DNA from: CAZUZD01 sp964624465 | Lineage (GTDB): Bacteria; Planctomycetota; Planctomycetia; Isosphaerales; Isosphaeraceae | Direction of reading: 5' to 3' | Assembly: GCA_964624465.1 (NCBI GenBank) | Contig: CAZUZD010000053.1 | Coordinates: 1-25,496 of the forward strand | DNA: 25,496 nucleotides | In this document: positions 15,701 through 21,378 of the stretch, one piece after another | How positions within the stretch are numbered: position 1 is the first letter of the stretch | Layout: each line of letters opens with the position of its first letter | Program-made: the position numbers and the translations under genes | The notes under the pieces: generated by a model | The model's input: the letters and a program-made list of their open reading frames with translations, nothing else | Databases searched by the model: none | Told to the model about the DNA's origin: nothing

Positions 15701-16813
15701 TCATCCCGAGCGGGTGCGGTAAGCACCGCAGGACTCACGGACGACCAGGCCGGGGCTGACGGCGACCCACCGCGGGGGTATGGCCGGGTCGTCGATCCGG
15801 TCGAGCATCGCCCGCAGGGCCACCTGCGCAATCTCGCGGCAGGGCTGGTGCATCGTCGTTAGCGGGACCGACAGGAGGGTGGCGAACCGCACGTCGTCGA
15901 AGCCGACCATGCGGATGTCCTCCGGAACCCGCACGCCGGCTCGCTCCAGGGAGCGGAGCAGCAGCGCCGCGACATGGTCGTTGGCGCAGAGCACGGCGTC
16001 GACCCGCCCGTCCTCGGCAATCGCTCGGGCCAGCTCGGGATCGTCCGGCTCGCCCACGCGGACAAACGAGGCAGGTACGGGCAGGCCGTGGTCGAGGATC
16101 GCCTCGCGCGCCCCGGCGATCCGGGCGTTCACCGTCGACGCCGACCGCGGCCTCATGGCGAAGACGGGGTGGCGGCATCCGAGCCTGAGGAGGTGGTCAG
16201 CCAGGCGGTATCCGCCGGCGAAATTGTCCACTCCGACGAGATCCTGGTCGCTCCGGAACGGGAACGTGCCGAGGTCGCGGTCGAGCAGGACCACCGCCAC
16301 GCCCGCCCCGCGCAGCTTCTCGACGAGGCGGCGGTTGACCTCCTCGCGGCGGTCGATGTGCTCGAAGGGGGCGAAGAAGACCCCGGTCACCCGACTGCCG
16401 AGGAACTGGTCGCAGATCGCCTCGGCGTCCTCGGCGGTGACGTCCCCGTTCGGGCGGCGGCCCCCGCCGCCCCAGAGGAGGCCGTAGCCGCGGGCCCGCG
16501 CCAGGCCCGCCAGCTCGCCGCAGATGACCTCGAAGATCTCCGTCCGTCCCAGCCCCGGGATGAGCAGCCCGAGCTGCCGGATCGCCTCGGGCACGCCCGG
16601 CCCCCGGATGAACGTCCCCGACCCGACCCGGCGCTCCACCAGCCCCTGATCCTGGAGGTCGCGCAGGGCACGCGCGGCCGTGGGACGGGACACGCCGAAC
16701 CGCTCGACCAGCTGCGCCTCGCTGGGCAGACGGTTCGACGGGGCGTATGTCCCCGAGGCGATCTCCTCGAGCAGCACCCGGGAGATCTGCTGATGCTTGG
16801 GCCCCGATCCCAT
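15701..16813 (-). CDS. GntR-HTH / LacI-type ligand-binding transcriptional regulator (AraR-like architecture)
   Basis: The 370-residue regulator starts MGSGPKHQQISRVLLEEIAS at ATG 16813, supported by GGAG eight bases upstream; the ATG at 16846 lacks such a site. Residues 1-75 form a GntR winged helix-turn-helix (LPSEAQLVERFGVSRPTAAR, then ALRDLQDQGLVERRVGSGTF). From about 82 a periplasmic-binding-like LacI/GalR sensor domain follows: QLGLLIPGLG, VTGVFFAPFEH, VAVVLLDRDLG, LVGVDNFAGGYRLADHLLRL, DAVLCANDHVAALLLRSL and IRMVGFDDVRFATLLSVPLT. This GntR/PBP1 combination is that of AraR-type sugar repressors. It is transcribed away from the kinase-transporter-GH32 operon and is probably its repressor, released by a sugar or sugar phosphate derived from fructan or sucrose. 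The inducer is inferred, not read. Confidence 0.9.
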   Translation of the reverse strand: MGSGPKHQQISRVLLEEIASGTYAPSNRLPSEAQLVERFGVSRPTAARALRDLQDQGLVERRVGSGTFIRGPGVPEAIRQLGLLIPGLGRTEIFEVICGELAGLARARGYGLLWGGGGRRPNGDVTAEDAEAICDQFLGSRVTGVFFAPFEHIDRREEVNRRLVEKLRGAGVAVVLLDRDLGTFPFRSDQDLVGVDNFAGGYRLADHLLRLGCRHPVFAMRPRSASTVNARIAGAREAILDHGLPVPASFVRVGEPDDPELARAIAEDGRVDAVLCANDHVAALLLRSLERAGVRVPEDIRMVGFDDVRFATLLSVPLTTMHQPCREIAQVALRAMLDRIDDPAIPPRWVAVSPGLVVRESCGAYRTRSG

Positions 16814-16840
16814 CGCAAGCGCTCCGGCAACCGACCAGCT

Positions 16841-16873
16841 TGTCATGACAGGAACTTGACAGGTAGGCCTGTC
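16841..16873. promoter_or_regulatory. candidate operator for the GntR/LacI-type regulator
   Basis: In the divergent spacer TGTCATGACA (16841-16850) is a perfect palindrome. Close by, GACAGG-TAGG-CCTGTC (16858-16873) is a perfect 6-base inverted repeat. GACAGG also occurs at 16847-16852, so three copies of one half-site lie within 27 bases. TTGACA at 16856-16861 could be a -35 element of the plus-strand promoter, although no good -10 is visible. The site lies 28-60 bases upstream of the regulator start and about 145-175 bases upstream of the kinase gene, fitting control of both. Confidence 0.5.
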
Positions 16874-17017
16874 CACTGCAAGGGCCCGATCGGTAGGTTC
16901 GACATCGCGAGCCCCGTACCGACGCGAAGCGGCCTCTCCCAGGCCGGCCCGCTCGATGCGATCGCACGGCGTGGCAAACCCACGAGTGTCGGCGGTGGCT
17001 CGGAGAAAGGGGCGACG

Positions 17018-17923
17018 ATGCCTGGCAAGGTCCTGGGCCTGGGCGAGGTGCTCTGGGACCTGTTGCCCTCCGGCAAGCAGCTGGGGGGCGCGCCCGCCAA
17101 CTTCACGTTCCACTGCCGGTACCTCGGTGCCGATGCTCGCCTCGTCACCCGCGTGGGGGACGACGCCCTGGGCCGCGAGGCTCTCGATCGCTTCCGATCG
17201 CGGGGCGTCCCGACCGACACGGTGCAGGTCGATCCCGCCCGGCCGACCGGGACCGTCGACGTGGCCCTGACCCGAGACCGGCAGCCCCGCTACACGATCC
17301 GCGCCGGCGCCGCCTGGGACCGGATCGAGGCCGACGCCCCGGCGATGGGCCACGCCGCCTCGGCGGATGCCCTCTGCTTCGGCAGCCTGGCCCAGAGGGA
17401 GGAGCCTTCGAGGCATTCGCTTTGCTCGCTGGTGCAGTCGGCACGCCCTGGCGCCCTCCGGCTGTTCGATGTGAATCTGCGGGCACCGTTCATTGACCGG
17501 GCAGTGATCGAGGGCTCGCTCGAACTGGCGAACGCCCTGAAGCTGAACGACCAGGAATTGCCGGCCCTGGCGGCGATGTTCGGGCTGCCGCCCGAGGCTC
17601 GAGCGGCGATGGCCGGCCTGGCCGATCGATTTGGATTGTCGCTGGTGGCGCTGACCCGAGGGCCAGACGGGAGCCTCCTGTTCGCCGACGGGACCTGGTC
17701 GGATCACCCCGGCGTGCCGGCCCAGGTGATCGACACCGTCGGGGCCGGCGACGCCTTTACGGCGGCGCTGGTGGTCGGTCTCCTGGCCGGTCGGTCGCTC
17801 GACGCGATCAATCGGCGGGCCAACGAGGTCGCAGCGTTCGTCTGCTCGCGGGCCGGCGGAACCCCCGCGCTGCCCGACGCCCTGACACTCTCGACCCCCG
17901 CCGCACCGGAGGCATGTCTGTGA
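17018..17923 (+). CDS. PfkB-family carbohydrate kinase (probable fructokinase)
   Basis: Phosphorylates a sugar with ATP, most likely fructose given its neighbours. The 301-residue length is typical of ribokinase/PfkB enzymes. GEVLWDLLPSGKQLGGAPAN at 9-28 holds the substrate-binding Gly-Gly pair seen in bacterial fructokinases. FDVNLRAPF at 150-158 and LKLNDQEL at 174-181 are conserved interior motifs. DTVGAGDAFTAALVVG at 239-254 is the PfkB C-terminal signature, with anion hole GAG and catalytic Asp245. ATG 17018 has GGAGAAAGGGG just upstream. It is the first gene of the operon; its last ten bases overlap the transporter gene. Another hexose specificity cannot be excluded from sequence. Cytoplasmic. 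Confidence 0.9.
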   Translation: MPGKVLGLGEVLWDLLPSGKQLGGAPANFTFHCRYLGADARLVTRVGDDALGREALDRFRSRGVPTDTVQVDPARPTGTVDVALTRDRQPRYTIRAGAAWDRIEADAPAMGHAASADALCFGSLAQREEPSRHSLCSLVQSARPGALRLFDVNLRAPFIDRAVIEGSLELANALKLNDQELPALAAMFGLPPEARAAMAGLADRFGLSLVALTRGPDGSLLFADGTWSDHPGVPAQVIDTVGAGDAFTAALVVGLLAGRSLDAINRRANEVAAFVCSRAGGTPALPDALTLSTPAAPEACL

Positions 17924-19305
17924 ACGCGAACAGCCCTCGAACGACCCCGGCGGCGCTGACGCGCACCCTGATCGGGAGCTCGGTGGTCGCGGCCCTGGGT
18001 GGACTGCTCTTCGGGTTCGATACGGTCGTGATCTCCGGAACGACCGACGCCCTCAAGACGGTCTTCGCGCTGTCGGAGACGTCCCTGGGCTTCACGGTCG
18101 CCATCGCGCTGATCGGTACCATCTTCGGCTCGATCCTGGCGGGACGACCCGCGGACGTGTGGGGCCGGAAGCCGGCCTTGATCGCCCTGGCGGTCCTCTA
18201 TTTCGTGACCTCGCTGGGTACCGCTCTGGCCTGGGACTGGATCTCGTTCCTCGGGTTCCGATTCCTCGGCGGCGTGGCCGTCGGCGGGGCGTCGGTCGTC
18301 TCGCCCCTCTACATCGCCGAGATCGCCCCCGCGCGATACCGGGGCCGCCTGGTGGCGATCCAGCAGTTCAACGTCGTGCTCGGTATCCTGCTGGCGTTCC
18401 TGTCGAACTATCTGATCGCGAGGCTGCACCTCGGGGCGACCGAATGGCGGTGGATGCTCGGCGTCCTGGCGGCACCGTCGGCCCTGTTCTTCCTGCTCCT
18501 GCTGCCCACCCCCGAGAGCCCTCGCTGGCTCATCGGCCGGGGCCGCACCGATGAGGCCCGCGCCGTGATGTTGCGGCTTGGAGTCGATCGCGGCAGAGTG
18601 GATCAGGAGATCGCCGAGATCCGGGCGGCGATCGACCCCGAGCACCACGGGGCGCGCGAATCGCTGTTCCAGCCCGCTTACCGCAAGCCGGTCCTGCTGG
18701 CCGTGGCGATCGCGGCGTTCAACCAGCTCTCGGGCATCAACGCGATCCTGTACTATGCCCCGCAGATCTTCAAGATGGCCGGCGCCAACGTCGATTCGGC
18801 GCTCCTTCAGGCGGTGGCCGTGGGTGGCACGAACCTGGTCTTCACGATGCTGGCGATGCTCGTCATCGACCGTTTCGGGCGCCGCCGGCTGATGCACGTC
18901 GGATCGGTGGGCTATCTCATCAGCCTGGGGATGACGGCCTGGGCGTTTACCACTTACGGCGAGCAATTCACGCCCACCGGCAATGCGATCGTCCTGGCCG
19001 GGCTGATGCTGTTCATCGCCTCGCACGCCTTCAGCCAGGGGGCGGTGATCTGGGTGTTCATCAGCGAGATCTTCCCCAACCGCGTCCGCGCCGCCGGCCA
19101 GGCGCTCGGCAGCACGACGCACTGGGTCATGGCGGCGTTGATCTCGTGGACCTTCCCGATCATCGCCACGCGGATCGGGGGCGGGAGCGCCTTCGCCTTC
19201 TACGCGGCGATGATGGCCCTGCAACTGCTCTGGACCCTGTTCGTCATGCCCGAGACCAAGGGCGTCCCCCTGGAAGCGATCCAGAAAGAGCTGGGGATCG
19301 AATGA
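17914..19305 (+). CDS. MFS sugar transporter, sugar porter (SP) family
   Basis: The 463-residue membrane protein has about 12 hydrophobic segments and the sugar-porter motifs in order: GLLFGFDTVVISG in segment 1, GRPADVWGRKPA after segment 2, PESPRWL before the central loop, QLSGINAILYYAP in segment 7, DRFGRRRL after segment 8, and PETKG at the C terminus. It likely imports a monosaccharide such as fructose, or a short product of GH32, by proton symport across the inner membrane. ATG 17914 gives the longest form. GTG 17920 is better placed seven bases after GGAGG and would produce a GTGA four-base overlap with the upstream stop, so translation is probably coupled to the kinase gene either way. 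Its stop overlaps an ATG of the GH32 frame. Confidence 0.92.
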   Translation: MSVNANSPRTTPAALTRTLIGSSVVAALGGLLFGFDTVVISGTTDALKTVFALSETSLGFTVAIALIGTIFGSILAGRPADVWGRKPALIALAVLYFVTSLGTALAWDWISFLGFRFLGGVAVGGASVVSPLYIAEIAPARYRGRLVAIQQFNVVLGILLAFLSNYLIARLHLGATEWRWMLGVLAAPSALFFLLLLPTPESPRWLIGRGRTDEARAVMLRLGVDRGRVDQEIAEIRAAIDPEHHGARESLFQPAYRKPVLLAVAIAAFNQLSGINAILYYAPQIFKMAGANVDSALLQAVAVGGTNLVFTMLAMLVIDRFGRRRLMHVGSVGYLISLGMTAWAFTTYGEQFTPTGNAIVLAGLMLFIASHAFSQGAVIWVFISEIFPNRVRAAGQALGSTTHWVMAALISWTFPIIATRIGGGSAFAFYAAMMALQLLWTLFVMPETKGVPLEAIQKELGIE

Positions 19306-19325
19306 CCCACCCGAGGAGTCGCCTG

Positions 19326-20837
19326 ATGCGCCCCGCGATCCTGACACTCGCGCTCGCCCCGCTGTTCGTCTCCCTGGTCGCCAGGGCCGACGAACCCGAC
19401 GTGGTCCGGCCGCTGTACCACTTCACGCCACCGAAGAATTTCATCAACGACCCGAACGGCTGCCTCTACCTCAACGGCGAGTACCACCTGTTCTACCAGC
19501 ACAACCCCGAAGGCGATCGCTGGGGGCACATGAGCTGGGGCCACGCCGTCAGCCGCGACCTCGTCCGCTGGGATCACCTGCCGATCGCCCTGCGAGAGGA
19601 GGGCGGCATCATGATCTTCTCGGGCAGCGCCGTGTTCGACGCGAAGAACACCTCAGGGCTCGGCCGCCCCGACGTCCCGCCGATGGTGGCGGTCTATACC
19701 GGGCACTCGGCCGAGAAGCAGACCCAGAACCTCGCCTCCAGCGTCGACGGCGGCCGGACCTGGGCAAAGTTCCCGGGCAATCCCGTCGCCGACATCGGCT
19801 CGAAGGAGTTCCGCGACCCGAAGGTCCTCTGGCACCCGCCGACGAAGCGCTGGGTCATGGCCACCGTGCTGGCGGACCAGCGGCAGGTCCGCTTCTGGGC
19901 CTCGCCCGACCTGAAGCAATGGACGAAGCTCAGCGACTTCGGCCCGGCCGGCTCGGCCAAGGGGGTATGGGAATGCCCCGAGCTGATCGAGGTGCCCGTG
20001 GAGGGCTCGAAGGACGCCACACTCTGGGTGCTGAAGGTTGACCTGAACGACGGCGCTCCGTTCGGGGGCTCGGGCGGCCAGTACTTTGTCGGCCGGTTCG
20101 ATGGAAATGCGTTCGAGCCCGTCGAGCCCGCCGGGCCGGAGATCCCAGCGTTGTGGGTCGACCTCGGCAAGGACTTCTACGCCGCGCAGGCGTGGAACGA
20201 CGCCCCCGGGCCCGGCCCGGTCTGGATCGCCTGGATGAACAACTGGCAATACGCCAACGAGATTCCGACGTCCCCCTGGCGAGGCGCCATGACCACCCCC
20301 CGCCGCGTCGCGCTCCGCAAGACGGACGAGAGCTACCGCCTCGTGCAGACGCCGGTCGATGGCGTCAAATCACTGAGGCGCAACGCCCGTCGGGTCGATG
20401 CGCGGGCAATCGGTTCGGGCGAGGTGCCCCTGGAGACGATCGAGGGTGCGGCCCTGGAGATCATCGCGGAATTCGAGCCGGGGGATGCCGAGACGTTCGG
20501 GCTGAAGGTCCGTAAGGGCGCGGACGAGGAGACGGTCATTGGCTTCGACCGCCGCGCCGGCGAGGTCTTCGTCGATCGGACGCGTTCCGGCCAGACGAAG
20601 TTCAGCCCCCACTTCGCGGGTCGCCACGCCGCCAGGCTGGCCGTGGGCGCGGGTGGGACGCCCCTGCGTCTCCACATTCTCGTCGACGCGACCTCGGTCG
20701 AGGTCTTCGCCGACGACGGCCGAGCCGTCCTGACGGATCAGATCTTTCCAGCGCGCGACAGCCGGGGCGTCGCGCTCTTCGCCACCGGTGGGACGGCCCG
20801 CCTGCGTTCGCTCGAAGCCTGGGAGTTGCGACCCTGA
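19326..20837 (+). CDS. secreted glycoside hydrolase family 32 (levanase/inulinase/invertase type)
   Basis: Hydrolyses beta-fructosidic bonds in fructans or sucrose. The 503-residue protein starts at ATG 19326, seven bases after GAGGAG, with a signal peptide (MRPAILTLALAPLFVSLVARA). An ATG at 19302, overlapping the transporter stop, is in frame but less well placed. The three GH32 motifs are present: NDPNG with nucleophile Asp42, FRDPKV with transition-state Asp164, and ECPEL with acid/base Glu216. Supporting family features are HLFYQHNPEGDRWGHMSWGH and FSGSAVFD. The C-terminal beta-sandwich is seen at about 380-500 (LRLHILVDATSVEVFADDGR). The organisation resembles exo-acting levanases and inulinases, but exo- or endo-action cannot be decided from motifs. 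The gene follows the transporter in the same operon. Confidence 0.93.
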   Translation: MRPAILTLALAPLFVSLVARADEPDVVRPLYHFTPPKNFINDPNGCLYLNGEYHLFYQHNPEGDRWGHMSWGHAVSRDLVRWDHLPIALREEGGIMIFSGSAVFDAKNTSGLGRPDVPPMVAVYTGHSAEKQTQNLASSVDGGRTWAKFPGNPVADIGSKEFRDPKVLWHPPTKRWVMATVLADQRQVRFWASPDLKQWTKLSDFGPAGSAKGVWECPELIEVPVEGSKDATLWVLKVDLNDGAPFGGSGGQYFVGRFDGNAFEPVEPAGPEIPALWVDLGKDFYAAQAWNDAPGPGPVWIAWMNNWQYANEIPTSPWRGAMTTPRRVALRKTDESYRLVQTPVDGVKSLRRNARRVDARAIGSGEVPLETIEGAALEIIAEFEPGDAETFGLKVRKGADEETVIGFDRRAGEVFVDRTRSGQTKFSPHFAGRHAARLAVGAGGTPLRLHILVDATSVEVFADDGRAVLTDQIFPARDSRGVALFATGGTARLRSLEAWELRP

Positions 20838-20860
20838 ACCGCGGAGCGTCACCGGGTTCC

Positions 20861-21040
20861 TCAAGCCTGCTGGTACACGGTCCAGCGCTTCGTGGCGGCC
20901 GACGGGCCGGCCATGTCGGCGTCGACAGTCTTGCCGACGCGGCGGTCGAAGGCGTCGTCGACGTAGCCCACCTGCTGCGTGACCGGGTCGCGATCGGTCA
21001 CGCGGTTCAGGCGGTTGCGGTGATTTCGCTCCGGGTCCAC
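20861..21040 (-). pseudogene. RHS/YD-repeat protein fragment
   Basis: About 60 codons on the minus strand read VDPERNHRNRLNRVTDRDPV then TQQVGYVDDAFDRRVGKTVD and end TKRWTVYQQA before a TGA at 20861-20863. The pattern (HRNRLxxVTD, then YVYDAFDRRVxKTVD) matches RHS/YD-repeat proteins, which are usually thousands of residues long. No start codon or upstream portion remains. It is a decayed piece or tail fragment between the GH32 gene and the acyl-activating gene. Confidence 0.65.
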
Positions 21041-21378
21041 GCGGGACCCTACGAGCGTGACTGGAAGAACACCTGGTCGATGCGTCGGTGCACCTCATGA
21101 GCCGGCCCGGAGATTGGCTCCGGCGCCAGCGCAGGTTCCCGTACATCTCACCCGGTTAACTCTGTCGATGACGGAGACGACCCGAGGGCGGCGGTCCTGG
21201 GATCCGTCAAGGATCACAGGCCAACCCGATTTCAGGACACAGAACCCGGGAACACCATTCAGCCTCCCCCGGCGGCAAACCTGGAGTGGATCGGGGCGAG
21301 GACCTCGGAGCATTGGTCCGTGCCAGTCCGGTTCACGTCGAGTCCCCGCATGCTGAAGACGCGTCGCCGGCAGAAAAC
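21041..21378. other. intergenic region with no recognised gene
   Basis: Short open frames only, with no ribosome binding site or recognisable motif. A 5-base hairpin GATCC-GTCAA-GGATC near 21200 is too short to call a terminator for the minus-strand gene ending at 21379. Nothing else noted. Confidence 0.5.

Noticed and set aside
16814..17707. N-terminal extension of the sugar regulator into the kinase gene
   Set aside because: GntR helix-turn-helix proteins begin near the HTH; the extension is antisense to the PfkB gene.
17704..19347. 547-residue minus-strand open frame
   Set aside because: Antisense to the MFS transporter; Asp/Arg/Gln-rich shadow composition.
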